Origin: Flammeovirgaceae bacterium UBA7330
GTDB lineage: Bacteria; Bacteroidota; Bacteroidia; Cytophagales; Cyclobacteriaceae
Assembly (NCBI GenBank): GCA_002471275.1
Contig: DKPQ01000011.1
Span: forward strand, 60,355 to 124,354
DNA: 64,000 bases
Direction: 5' to 3'
In this document: positions 36,283 through 45,171 of the stretch, piece by piece
Numbering within the stretch: position 1 is the first letter of the stretch
Layout: each line of letters starts with the position of its first letter
Made by a program: the position numbers and the translations under genes
Notes under the pieces: model-generated
Databases searched by the model: none
What the model was told of the DNA's origin: nothing
What the model saw: only the letters and a program-made list of their open reading frames with translations

Positions 36283-36546
36283 TTAGTTTAAGCTCACCTT
36301 ATCTTTTGACTTGTCGATCATTTCTTTTCCGGTTTGGGAATACTGGTCGATCATGTCGTTGTAGGTTTTCTTATACTCGTTAAGTTTTCCGGTCAGGATT
36401 TTTTCCCATTTTTCAGATTGTTTCTTGAAATCCTTCCTAATGGATTTAAACCTTTTTTCAGATCCTTTAGGGTCTGTATAATATACTGCTGCTACTCCTG
36501 CAGCTACCCCGGTCATAAAAGTGAATAAATATTTACCTGCGCTCAT
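36283..36546 (-). CDS. YtxH-like small membrane-anchored protein
   Basis: The 87-residue protein has one N-terminal membrane segment (FTFMTGVAAGVAAVYYTDPKGSEKR) and a long charged helix with Lys-rich spacing (RKDFKKQSEKWEKILTGKL). This is the YtxH pattern seen in stress-related small proteins. It converges on tyrA and is a single gene. The function is unknown. Confidence 0.8.
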   Translation of the reverse strand: MSAGKYLFTFMTGVAAGVAAVYYTDPKGSEKRFKSIRKDFKKQSEKWEKILTGKLNEYKKTYNDMIDQYSQTGKEMIDKSKDKVSLN

Positions 36547-36699
36547 TGTCTTAAATTTTTAGGTTCCCTATTATCTATTAATATCTAACACTGACCGACG
36601 GGCTAATGTTTCATGAAATGACCTGATTTTAGTCACTTACAACTATATATGGGGATTCCTTTAAACTACCCAATATCTGGTTTGCCGTTACAAATGAGG

Positions 36700-36722
36700 C
36701 CTTTGTATTAAAGATACAAAGG
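36700..36722 (-). terminator. Hairpin downstream of the M56 gene
   Basis: CCTTTGTAT and ATACAAAGG form a perfect 9-bp stem with a 5-base loop, 14 bases after the M56 stop codon. A second perfect palindrome (AACCTTTAAAGGTT, 36731-36744) spans that stop. No T-run follows, so transcript end stabilisation is also possible. Confidence 0.5.
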
Positions 36723-36735
36723 AAGGAATTAACCT

Positions 36736-38202
36736 TTAAAGGTTGCTTTCGCGGCTCAGTTTGAAAATAATTGGGAGGACCATTTTTACTTTTACTGGTT
36801 CACCACCTTCACTGCCTGGGTTAAATCTGGGTGCACTTCTTATCACGCGTTCTGCTTCTGCATCGCAACCACTACCAATACCTTTGACGGTCTTTACTTC
36901 AGTGATTGACCCATCCTGATCTACGATGAATTCCACATAAACCCTGCCTTCAATTGATGCGGACCGGGCAGCTGCCGGATATTTGAGGTTTTCGGTAATG
37001 TATTGATAAAAAGCCTTAAGGCCTCCGGGATATTCAGGTTGATTTTCTACAATGGTAAAAATCTGGTCTCCACCTTTGAGTGGTGGTTTTGCAGTGTAGT
37101 TCTTCAATTCCACTACCACGCCAAGCCTGTCTTTTAAATAGAAGAAGCTGACCAGGTTGCCATCCACATGCAGTTTCCTTAGAATATCATATACTGTACC
37201 TACTTGTTCGCCTTCTTCTAATGGCAATTCTTTGTATGCGTAGGTTTTTTCAGGGTTTTTGCTATGAAGATCTTCAATCAATTCTTTGGCCTGCGCTGGG
37301 ATTTCCATTTCTAATGCGGTACCTTCTGCAATCTTCTCAATTTCCTTATCCAGTTCATTGCTACAGGCAAAGGTCGTGATCAGTACAGCATACAGAGTGC
37401 AGAGCAGGGCTAGTTTCCATCCGCTGATGTATTTCATCTGGTTTTTCATGGCACGAATGCGCTTGAGCACAGAGCCACCCTGGAAGGAGTTGACCAACGC
37501 CCAACCATTAGACCTGAGCGTATGCTTTATCAATGTATTCGAATAGTCGGACAGGCTAAAATGTCTGAGTGCTATCCTGTCGGCGTCGAACTCGTGGATC
37601 TTTTTGATCTCACTCTGTAGCCACCAGGCGCTTGGTAGAAACCAACAAAAGATTCTGAAAATTTGAACAAGCAGGATGTCCAGCGAATGAAGCTGCCGGG
37701 CATGGGCCAATTCATGATGAAGAATGGCCTGATGTTCATCGTCTGAAATGGCCTCTTCATGGATAAAAATCCACTTGAAAAACGTAAAAGACCCTTTTTC
37801 TTTGATTAAATGAGCTTTGATCCCGTCAATGTTGACCTGTTTGCTCTTTGTTAACAGTTTCAAAATCACTCCAAGCCCGACCAGGAAGTATACCAGGAAT
37901 GCTCCGGCTATCAATAGATAGATCCAGGTAATAATGCTAAATTGGTCGATGACAGACTGAGTACCGATTACGATTGGCGTAAGACTGTGCACCATAATGG
38001 AATTCAATTCTGTCGATGCACCCCCTGTATCTGTACCAAGGAAGCCTTCAAACGAGATCAATGGTACCAGGGCAGCAACTGGTATGGTGAGGAGTAAAAT
38101 ATACCGCATAAGCCGGTATTGTTGTTCTCCTCTCAGTGTGATGAAATACACCAGTGACAATGCCAGGTGTATGATGGCCAATTCGATGAAATAGGTAATC
38201 AA
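36736..38202 (-). CDS. BlaR1-like M56 metallopeptidase with TonB-type C-terminal domain
   Basis: This 488-residue membrane protein has N-terminal membrane helices (about residues 5-115) and the M56 zinc site HELAH (163-167) with a further acidic ligand Glu204 in IHEFDADRI. A fourth membrane segment (near 260-275) ends in FACSN. The C-terminal ~95 residues are a TonB energy-transducer domain (FTIVENQPEYPGGLKAF ... YPAAARSASIEGRVYVEFIVDQDG). The peptidase likely cleaves the BlaI-like repressor encoded by the upstream gene. The periplasmic TonB domain replaces the penicillin-binding sensor of classical BlaR1. The 4-base overlap with the repressor gene indicates coupled expression. Confidence 0.9.
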   Translation of the reverse strand: MITYFIELAIIHLALSLVYFITLRGEQQYRLMRYILLLTIPVAALVPLISFEGFLGTDTGGASTELNSIMVHSLTPIVIGTQSVIDQFSIITWIYLLIAGAFLVYFLVGLGVILKLLTKSKQVNIDGIKAHLIKEKGSFTFFKWIFIHEEAISDDEHQAILHHELAHARQLHSLDILLVQIFRIFCWFLPSAWWLQSEIKKIHEFDADRIALRHFSLSDYSNTLIKHTLRSNGWALVNSFQGGSVLKRIRAMKNQMKYISGWKLALLCTLYAVLITTFACSNELDKEIEKIAEGTALEMEIPAQAKELIEDLHSKNPEKTYAYKELPLEEGEQVGTVYDILRKLHVDGNLVSFFYLKDRLGVVVELKNYTAKPPLKGGDQIFTIVENQPEYPGGLKAFYQYITENLKYPAAARSASIEGRVYVEFIVDQDGSITEVKTVKGIGSGCDAEAERVIRSAPRFNPGSEGGEPVKVKMVLPIIFKLSRESNL

Positions 38203-38561
38203 CTTTTTTCCTTTTTAAGTTCTTTGAGCAGTGCTTCCAGTTCTTTCAAACTCAGGTTGTCTTCCTTGGTAAAGAATGAAACCATTTGCTGATAAGAACC
38301 GCTGAAATACTTACCCACAAAGCTTTTCATGAAAGTCTTTGTGTATTCCTCTTTCGAGATCAATGGATGATATTGATGTGATTTCCCAAAGGCTTCGTGC
38401 CCAACAAAACCTTTCTGCTGGAGGATCCTGACGATCGTAGAAACGGTGTTATATGCGGGTTTGGGCTCGGGTAGCTGCTCAATAATATCCTTTACAAAGG
38501 CTTTTTTTAAGTCCCAAAGTACCTGCATGATTTCTTCTTCTGCCCGGGTCAACTCTTTCAT
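38199..38561 (-). CDS. BlaI/MecI-family repressor
   Basis: The 120-residue protein is a BlaI/MecI/CopY winged helix-turn-helix regulator: LTRAEEEIMQVLWDLKKAFVKDI at the start, PAYNTVSTIVRILQQKGFVGHEAFGKSHQYHPLISKEEY for the recognition helix and wing, and a C-terminal dimerisation helix. It overlaps its M56 partner by 4 bases and is preceded by two identical operator-like palindromes, so autoregulation is very likely. Beta-lactams are not necessarily the signal, because there is no beta-lactamase gene in the window. Confidence 0.93.
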   Translation of the reverse strand: MKELTRAEEEIMQVLWDLKKAFVKDIIEQLPEPKPAYNTVSTIVRILQQKGFVGHEAFGKSHQYHPLISKEEYTKTFMKSFVGKYFSGSYQQMVSFFTKEDNLSLKELEALLKELKKEKS

Positions 38562-38562
38562 A

Positions 38563-38578
38563 AACTAATATTTTAGTT
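38563..38578. promoter_or_regulatory. BlaI-type operator, proximal copy
   Basis: AACTAATATTTTAGTT has 6-bp inverted half-sites AACTAA/TTAGTT around a 4-base centre and starts 1 base upstream of the repressor ATG. A repressor bound here would block initiation. An identical copy lies at 38616. Confidence 0.7.
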
Positions 38579-38615
38579 AAATATAATTGTTTTCTTTCTT
38601 CGATCCAAATAAAGC

Positions 38616-38631
38616 AACTAATATTTTAGTT
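38616..38631. promoter_or_regulatory. BlaI-type operator, distal copy
   Basis: It is identical in all 16 bases to the proximal operator. The centre-to-centre distance is 53 bases, about five DNA turns, so two repressor dimers would sit on the same face with the promoter between or under them. Confidence 0.7.
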
Positions 38632-38852
38632 TGTAGCTGGATTAGGTGCATTAATCGTACCATAAAATCCCCAAAATGGTAAAAATCCTCTCAAAATAAG
38701 TAATCAATTGGATGCAGAGCACGCTACAATATTGAAAAATAAGTTTCGCTAATCATCAGATATACAGGGAGTTAATGGGCTTTTATTCTCTTAAGTCCCA
38801 AAGGTGGCACCAATCTGGCGCAGGCTGTACACCTAACCAGTTTTGACCAGCC

Positions 38853-41681
38853 ATGAAATTAAAATTAGAAAATCCACTTTATGGAATCCTATGGGGAACC
38901 TTGATCTTACTATGTACGATGCCGGTGACTGCTTCATCGGGTCAGGAGGATTGTTTATGTGAGTTTGGGATCCAGTACATGACTGTCCGTTACGACGGGC
39001 CTGATGGTGCAACCATAAAAGTGTATGCTACACGTAACCAAATGGATTTTGTGCAACAATTCGAAAGAGTGGCTACTGGTGAATCGCTTTTTATTGATAA
39101 ATCAGATTTCCTGAAGGGGAGCGTAAAAACAAAAACCTATTTATTGGTTGAAGGGGAACCGGACTCCGAGGTTTCGTACCACACCTCATGTTCTGAGGAT
39201 ATTCTGAATCAGACAAAGGGGTATTTTACTGTCACTTCATTTCAGGATGCCTTTGGTCATGCATGTGCAAATGAGCTCAACCTTTCTGCTCAGATCCAAA
39301 ATAACAAATGTCATGGTGAACAGTATGGTGAGATCTCGTTGATGATCACTGGTGGTACACCTCCATATGATATCTCATGGGATGATTCGAATGCTGATGC
39401 AGTTCGAACCCATCTCGAAGATGGTATTTACCAGGTGACAGTAACTGATTTTCAGGGTATTTCACTGGATACTACATTTACTATTTCCAGTCCTGATTCT
39501 ATACAGTTGTCTGGTGAGATCAGTTTGCCAGGTTGTGATAATGCCAGTGGTGGAGCTATTGCGTTGTCAGTTTCAGGAGGAGTTACACCCTATCAGATTC
39601 TCTGGTCCACAGGAGATACCACAGCTACGATAAACGAGCTTGCTGTGGGTACTTATCATGTGGAAGTAATTGACGACAATGGATGCATTGCCCGGGAGAC
39701 CTATGAAATACCTCAGGTATCACCCATTTCCGTATCTATTGAATCAACCAGTTGTCAGGATGGAAACCTCAGTGCCATCGCTGAAGGTGGCGAGTCTCCA
39801 TACACCTACACGTGGTCAACCGGGGATTCCGGTTCAGGGATCGTGGTCACGACACCTGGCAAATATTGGGTGAGGGTGACTGATGGTTTGGGTTGCGTAG
39901 CCGCTGATACCGTGGTTATTGAGCAACTTAACCTGATTGATGCATCGGCAGAATTTATGACCCCGTCTTGTTTTGAAGGAGATGATGGAGCCATCATATT
40001 AAGTATTTCGGGAAAACCATCGGCATATACATATCAGTGGAGCAATGGCCAAACCACCAAAGATCTGACAAATATTGAAGCGGGTATCTATCAGGTTACC
40101 ATAAGCTCTGTGGATGGAGCTGATTGCAGTCAGGAATTCTCTTTCACCTTACCAGATGCACAACCCACTTTGGTGTATGCCTCGGTCACACAAATTAACT
40201 GCTATGGGCCTGGGTCAATAAGCATTGATTCACTGGTGGGAGCAGGACCATTTGAGATAGAATGGTCAACAGGTGAAACGTCTACTTCAATTGATAATCT
40301 CAATACGGGTTCCTATGGGTTGAAGGTTACTGACGGTGCAGGGTGCGAAGTCTCACGTAATTTTACAATCATGGAATATCAGCCCCTGCAGGTGAATATT
40401 GATTATGATTTTTGCATCAATAATAACTTACGAGCCATCGTCAGGGGAGGTACTGGCCCTTATACCTACACCTGGAATGGTGTCCCGGGTAGTTATTCAG
40501 TGATTCCTGACAGCATTGGGACGTATGAGGTAGAGGTCACAGACAGTCAGGGATGTCGGGATTCTTCTGCTGTGGAAGTCACGGATATATTTACACCCCT
40601 TAATATCAGTGGAACCACAACACAGCTTTCATGTGATGATCCGGCCTCCGGTTCAATCGAACTCAGCGTGAGTGGTGGGGAGGGACCTTACACCTACACA
40701 TGGTCCAACGGGTCCAATGAATCAATCATTAGCGGTTTGACATCCAGCTATTATGAGGTGACAGTGGGAGATCAGAAAGGGTGTGAAAAGTCCAGGTTGT
40801 TTTCTATCCGACCCCTCGAAACCATGAGCCTGTCTTCTGATGTTACGATGCCTGTTTGTGAAGATGAAGATGGGAGCATCAGTGTGAGCGTGATTGGAGG
40901 CAATGCGCCTTATAATTTCCAGTGGAATACAGGGATTTCGGGTCCGGCACTTTCTAACCTGTCGGTAGGAGAATATCAGCTGACAGTAGAAGACGCAAGC
41001 GGGTGTGTATTATCGGAAACTTTTGCGCTCGTTCTACCTGACACATGTGAGATTCCTAATAACGATAAGCCATCTGATGAACCCTGTTGTGATGGCAAGG
41101 TGTCACAACTTACCCTGGAATACCAGGGAAACCACCCAGGGTATGTAAAGGTGGTTCAGAGGATAGATGGTAAAAGTGTGTATTCCGCAATGGTTGGTCC
41201 CGGGGATGAATTCTCCCTCTATGGACAAGACCGCAAGGGTACCTTAGGTCCTGAAATCATCATTTACGTAGATGGAGATTATACAGCTCAGTTTCATACC
41301 AGCTGCTCTGAACCCATTGGTCCTGGTTCTGTCAGCGGTGATTTTCTGGTGCTTTCCGGCGAAAGTAGAAATGGTGGTATGCTTTGTCCTGTGTCTGAAG
41401 AACGGACCTCCGCACGATCATTGGAATATAACTTATATCCCAATCCATATGTTGGCAGTGAAAAGCTGAGCATCAAAGTCTCTCAAAATGATGAGAAATC
41501 AATGAGCGTGAGATTGTATGATTTGACTGGCAAACTCAGGGCAACCATGCATAAGGAATGTAATCCGGAGCAATCATTGATAGACATCAGTGAAATCACG
41601 AATGAATTACCTAGAGGTCACTACCTCATGAAGTTCAATTTAGGGGCTCAGGAATTTATTGAACGGCTGATCATTCAATAA
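38853..41681 (+). CDS. SprB-repeat T9SS type A cell-surface protein
   Basis: This 942-residue protein has a signal peptide (to about residue 30). About eight SprB repeats follow (about residues 140-775), each with GG..PY.y.WstG.t...i..l..G.Y.V.V.D..GC, as in YTYTWSTGDSG and YHVEVIDDNGC. Matching domains flank the repeats: residues ~33-130 and ~790-870 both contain LTLEYQG/MTVRYDG and FHTSCSEPIGPG/YHTSCSEDILNQ. The C-terminus has LYPNPYVGSE and a final ERLIIQ, a T9SS type A signal. It is probably a large adhesin or surface fibre. The repeats resemble those of gliding adhesin SprB, although SprB itself is much larger. Confidence 0.85.
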   Translation: MKLKLENPLYGILWGTLILLCTMPVTASSGQEDCLCEFGIQYMTVRYDGPDGATIKVYATRNQMDFVQQFERVATGESLFIDKSDFLKGSVKTKTYLLVEGEPDSEVSYHTSCSEDILNQTKGYFTVTSFQDAFGHACANELNLSAQIQNNKCHGEQYGEISLMITGGTPPYDISWDDSNADAVRTHLEDGIYQVTVTDFQGISLDTTFTISSPDSIQLSGEISLPGCDNASGGAIALSVSGGVTPYQILWSTGDTTATINELAVGTYHVEVIDDNGCIARETYEIPQVSPISVSIESTSCQDGNLSAIAEGGESPYTYTWSTGDSGSGIVVTTPGKYWVRVTDGLGCVAADTVVIEQLNLIDASAEFMTPSCFEGDDGAIILSISGKPSAYTYQWSNGQTTKDLTNIEAGIYQVTISSVDGADCSQEFSFTLPDAQPTLVYASVTQINCYGPGSISIDSLVGAGPFEIEWSTGETSTSIDNLNTGSYGLKVTDGAGCEVSRNFTIMEYQPLQVNIDYDFCINNNLRAIVRGGTGPYTYTWNGVPGSYSVIPDSIGTYEVEVTDSQGCRDSSAVEVTDIFTPLNISGTTTQLSCDDPASGSIELSVSGGEGPYTYTWSNGSNESIISGLTSSYYEVTVGDQKGCEKSRLFSIRPLETMSLSSDVTMPVCEDEDGSISVSVIGGNAPYNFQWNTGISGPALSNLSVGEYQLTVEDASGCVLSETFALVLPDTCEIPNNDKPSDEPCCDGKVSQLTLEYQGNHPGYVKVVQRIDGKSVYSAMVGPGDEFSLYGQDRKGTLGPEIIIYVDGDYTAQFHTSCSEPIGPGSVSGDFLVLSGESRNGGMLCPVSEERTSARSLEYNLYPNPYVGSEKLSIKVSQNDEKSMSVRLYDLTGKLRATMHKECNPEQSLIDISEITNELPRGHYLMKFNLGAQEFIERLIIQ

Positions 41682-41828
41682 TTCCTGACAATGAAGGGAT
41701 TTTAACAGAGTTTAATCGGATGACCAATTCGGCATCGTCAGACTGTTTTAGGATTTTTTGTGTCAAACATTGAAAACGGTATTAATTTGCCATTCAAGAA
41801 TAACATCCTCTAGAAACATTACCCGAAG

Positions 41829-43310
41829 ATGAATATCAATAACATAGCAGTTCTGTTGAGTCTATTCGCTTTAATTACAAGCTGTAGCGCCCCGGTACAG
41901 GAAGAAGTTCCGTCCCCGAACATCATTGTGATCCTGGCTGATGATCTGGGCTATGGAGATTTAAGTTTTTACAACAAAGCTTCAAAAATATCTACACCAC
42001 ATATTGATCAGCTGGCAAAGGGGGGTATACATTTTACTGATGCACACTCAGCGGGTGAATGGTGCACGCCTTCAAGGTACGGACTCATTACTGGTACCTA
42101 CCCAGCCAGGATTGAGCTCAACTGGAGAGAGCGAAGTCTGATCGGGGATGATCAGGCGACCCTGGCGACCATGCTAAAAAGTAATGGGTATCAAACTGCC
42201 TGTGTGGGCAAATGGCACCTTGGCTTTGATGATCTCAATTGGGAAAACCCCGGTGAAATGGAAACGCTTTCGGGTGGACCCATTGAGCATGGATTTGATT
42301 ATTTCTTCGGAATGCATGCTTCGCTGGACATCCCTCCATATTTCTATCTTGAAAATGACAGGATAGTTGAGAAGGCAACGGGTTTTGTAGATGACCACGC
42401 AAGCCCTGATGCAACGACGGTGATATCAGGAGCATTTTATCGGGCAGGGGCTAGTGCCCCGGGATTTAAGCATGATGATGTGCTGGATGTCTTTTTCGAT
42501 AAGGCAAAAGCCTTCATTTCAGGTCATTTGACTGCTGCACCTGACAAACCCTTTTTCCTGTATCTTCCATTGACAGCGCCCCATACTCCCTGGTTACCAA
42601 AGGAATCGTATCGGGGTAAAAGTGGTGCAGGGGAATATGGTGATTTTGTGATGCAGGTAGATGATTTAGTCGGGCAGGTGACTGATTTGCTTGATCAAAA
42701 AGGGATTACTGAAAACACCCTGATTGTTTTTTCTTCAGACAATGGCCCGGTATGGTTCGAAGCCGATATCGATAAGTTTGGTCATGACTCCAAAGCGGGA
42801 CTCAAGGGAATGAAAATTGATCAGTGGGAGGGAGGATCAAGGATCCCATTGATCTTCAATTGGAAAAACAAGATACCTTCAGGACAGTCCTCGGATCAGT
42901 TGATCGGGGTCACGGATATGATGGCCACTTTGGCTTCGGTTGCAGGAGGTAGCAAGCTGGATTCAGGCTTTGATAGTAAAGATTTCACACCCGTACTCTA
43001 TGGACAGGCTACCGACAATATTAGAGATGGTCTTGTGATCGGAAATAGTATCTATAGAAAAGGAGACATTAAGTTGATAGTAGGCTCAGGCCTGGGGTCT
43101 TTGAGCCGGCGGTACGATCCTGATGGTGTCTACCTGCCTGAAGCTGACAACCAGGGAGAAATATACAATCTCAAAGATGATCCTTTTGAAACAAACAACC
43201 TGTTCACTTCCGAGTCCAACCTGTATCAGGAGTTGAAAGCAGAATTTGAAGGGATTATCGCGCGCAACAAAAAGTCAGAGCAGGACCATGATCTTCCGGC
43301 TGTAAAGTAG
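41829..43310 (+). CDS. Lipoprotein sulfatase (arylsulfatase type, S1)
   Basis: The 493-residue protein has a lipobox (LITSC, Cys19) and the S1 sulfatase core: NIIVILADDLGYGD metal ligands, then Cys79 in CTPSR (the CxPSR formylglycine site), GKWHLG and SSDNGPVW. The conversion of Cys79 to formylglycine needs an anaerobic-type maturase that I do not find here. It removes sulfate esters from organic sulfates or polysaccharides in the periplasm or at the cell surface. The neighbouring SulP transporter (139 bases downstream, same direction) could take up the released sulfate; this link is inferred. Confidence 0.92.
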   Translation: MNINNIAVLLSLFALITSCSAPVQEEVPSPNIIVILADDLGYGDLSFYNKASKISTPHIDQLAKGGIHFTDAHSAGEWCTPSRYGLITGTYPARIELNWRERSLIGDDQATLATMLKSNGYQTACVGKWHLGFDDLNWENPGEMETLSGGPIEHGFDYFFGMHASLDIPPYFYLENDRIVEKATGFVDDHASPDATTVISGAFYRAGASAPGFKHDDVLDVFFDKAKAFISGHLTAAPDKPFFLYLPLTAPHTPWLPKESYRGKSGAGEYGDFVMQVDDLVGQVTDLLDQKGITENTLIVFSSDNGPVWFEADIDKFGHDSKAGLKGMKIDQWEGGSRIPLIFNWKNKIPSGQSSDQLIGVTDMMATLASVAGGSKLDSGFDSKDFTPVLYGQATDNIRDGLVIGNSIYRKGDIKLIVGSGLGSLSRRYDPDGVYLPEADNQGEIYNLKDDPFETNNLFTSESNLYQELKAEFEGIIARNKKSEQDHDLPAVK

Positions 43311-43360
43311 TGTGAGCCGGGTTACAGGATGATTTTCGTTCTAAGCCAGCATGTGACTAA

Positions 43361-43380
43361 GGTTAAATAACCACTTTTTT
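43361..43380 (+). terminator. Weak terminator after the sulfatase gene
   Basis: GGTTA/TAACC (43361-43365 and 43368-43372) forms a short stem followed by ACTTTTTT. The stem is only 5 bp with a 2-base loop, so strength is doubtful. Confidence 0.4.
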
Positions 43381-43449
43381 GGTGAATTGGTTTTTATTTA
43401 CTTTCTGATTTTCCTGTCAATTCTGGAATGTTCCTGCTAATTTCGCGGC

Positions 43450-45081
43450 TTGGTTTTAAACAAATCGGTCAAAAAATTATCAAATTTGAAATCCAGGTTT
43501 ACATTTATTGAGAAGGGACAAGGGAGTGTTAAACAAGATATCTTATCGGGGCTCACAGTAGCACTGGCATTGGTGCCGGAAGCTGTTGCCTTTGCATTCA
43601 TTGCTGGGATATCGCCTGTGGTGGGGCTCTACGGAGCTTTTATGATGGGGTTGATAACTTCTATTTTTGGAGGTAGGCCTGGGATGATTTCCGGGGCAAC
43701 AGGAGCCATGGCGGTGGTGATGGTTCATCTGGTGAAAGAAGGAATTGAGCTGGGTGGTGGACAACAGGCAGCCGGCTTGCAGTATTTATTTGCTGCGCTT
43801 TTATTGACAGGGATTATCCAGATGGCTTTTGGTTACTTCCGGTTGGGGAAATTTATCCGTCTTGTACCGCATCCGGTAATGATGGGATTTGTAAACGGAC
43901 TGGCCATTGTGATCTTTATGTCTCAGCTGGACATGTTTAAGTCAGGAGGAGAATGGTTGTCCGGATCATCACTTTTTATCATGATCGGATTGACTGCCCT
44001 TACCATGATCATGATGGCAGGAATCCCTAAAATACATAAAGGGATACCAGCAGCATTAACGGGCATTGTTGTTGTTTCACTCATTGTGATCCTGGGGAAT
44101 ATAGAAACAGAAACAGTCAGGTCCTTCATTCAATCACGGGGAGGAACTGGTATCAAGGCAGGCTTGCCAACTTTTAATATACCTATGGTTCCTCTGAACT
44201 TTGAAACCCTGGAATTCATTGCGCCGTACGCATTAATTCTTGCCGCTATTGGATTAATTGAGTCCCTCATGACCCTGAACCTTGTGGATGAGCTTACGGA
44301 TACACACGGCAGCGGAAACAGAGAAGCCTTTGCCCAGGGACTGGGAAATTTTGTCAACGGATTTTTTGGAGGAATGGGAGGTTGTGCCATGATAGGCCAG
44401 AGTATTATCAATATTAAATCAGGAGGGCGTAACAGGCTTTCCGGAATTGTTGCAGCGGTTGCCTTGTTGTGTTTTGTGCTTTTTGCGTCAACCTACATTG
44501 AGATGGTACCCATAGCCGCATTGGTCGGTGTGATGTTTATGGTGGTGATCGGTACGTTTGCCTGGAACACATTTAAGATCCTCAACAAAGTACCCTTAGC
44601 GGATGTGATTGTCATGCTGCTGGTGACGGTACTTACTGTAGTGTTTGACCTGGCAATTGCGGTATTTTCAGGAGTGTTGGTCTCTGCTTTGGTATTTGCC
44701 TGGGAAAATGCCAAACGCATTCGAGCCCGTAAATTTGTGGATGAGCATGGCATCAAACATTATGAGATCTATGGTCCGTTGTTCTTCGGATCAGTTAGCC
44801 TTTTTAACAGCAAGTTTGATGTAGCCAACGATCCCAACGAGGTGATCATTGATTTCAAGGAATCAAGGATCGCTGATCAGTCTGCCATCGAAGCTGTGAA
44901 TAAGATCACGGAAAAATATCGGGATGCCGGCAAGACCATCCATCTACGTCACCTGAGCCCTGACTGTGTGAGGTTGATCGAACGGGCTGATGAGATCGTG
45001 GATGTAAACGTACTTGAAGATCCTGACTATTTTGTAGCTGTCGACAATTTCAAGAAATACAGTACTTACTCGGCTCAGTAA
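43450..45081 (+). CDS. SulP-family inorganic anion transporter with STAS domain
   Basis: This 543-residue protein has about 12 membrane segments starting near residue 28. It has the SulP signature DILSGLTVALALVPEAVAFAFIAGISPVVGLYGAF and a C-terminal STAS domain (about residues 430-540) with VIIDFKESRIADQSAIEAV. Family members carry sulfate, bicarbonate or other anions across the inner membrane. The start is a TTG at 43450; no in-frame ATG precedes the first membrane segment. A TTG at 43486 is also possible. The sulfatase upstream suggests sulfate as one substrate. The weak hairpin between the two genes may reduce readthrough. Confidence 0.9.
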   Translation: MVLNKSVKKLSNLKSRFTFIEKGQGSVKQDILSGLTVALALVPEAVAFAFIAGISPVVGLYGAFMMGLITSIFGGRPGMISGATGAMAVVMVHLVKEGIELGGGQQAAGLQYLFAALLLTGIIQMAFGYFRLGKFIRLVPHPVMMGFVNGLAIVIFMSQLDMFKSGGEWLSGSSLFIMIGLTALTMIMMAGIPKIHKGIPAALTGIVVVSLIVILGNIETETVRSFIQSRGGTGIKAGLPTFNIPMVPLNFETLEFIAPYALILAAIGLIESLMTLNLVDELTDTHGSGNREAFAQGLGNFVNGFFGGMGGCAMIGQSIINIKSGGRNRLSGIVAAVALLCFVLFASTYIEMVPIAALVGVMFMVVIGTFAWNTFKILNKVPLADVIVMLLVTVLTVVFDLAIAVFSGVLVSALVFAWENAKRIRARKFVDEHGIKHYEIYGPLFFGSVSLFNSKFDVANDPNEVIIDFKESRIADQSAIEAVNKITEKYRDAGKTIHLRHLSPDCVRLIERADEIVDVNVLEDPDYFVAVDNFKKYSTYSAQ

Positions 45082-45086
45082 GACCT

Positions 45087-45113
45087 ACCTGGTAATTATT
45101 ATTTGTTCCAGGT
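45087..45113. repeat. Inverted repeat between SulP and MscS genes
   Basis: ACCTGG and CCAGGT (45087-45092, 45108-45113) are perfect complements around a 15-base A/T loop, between convergent genes. There is no T-run, so the role as terminator is uncertain. Confidence 0.35.
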
Positions 45114-45171
45114 GAAATGCATCAACTCATGATGTACTCATCTGGTAATGCCCAGGTCGATGTGTATACCT

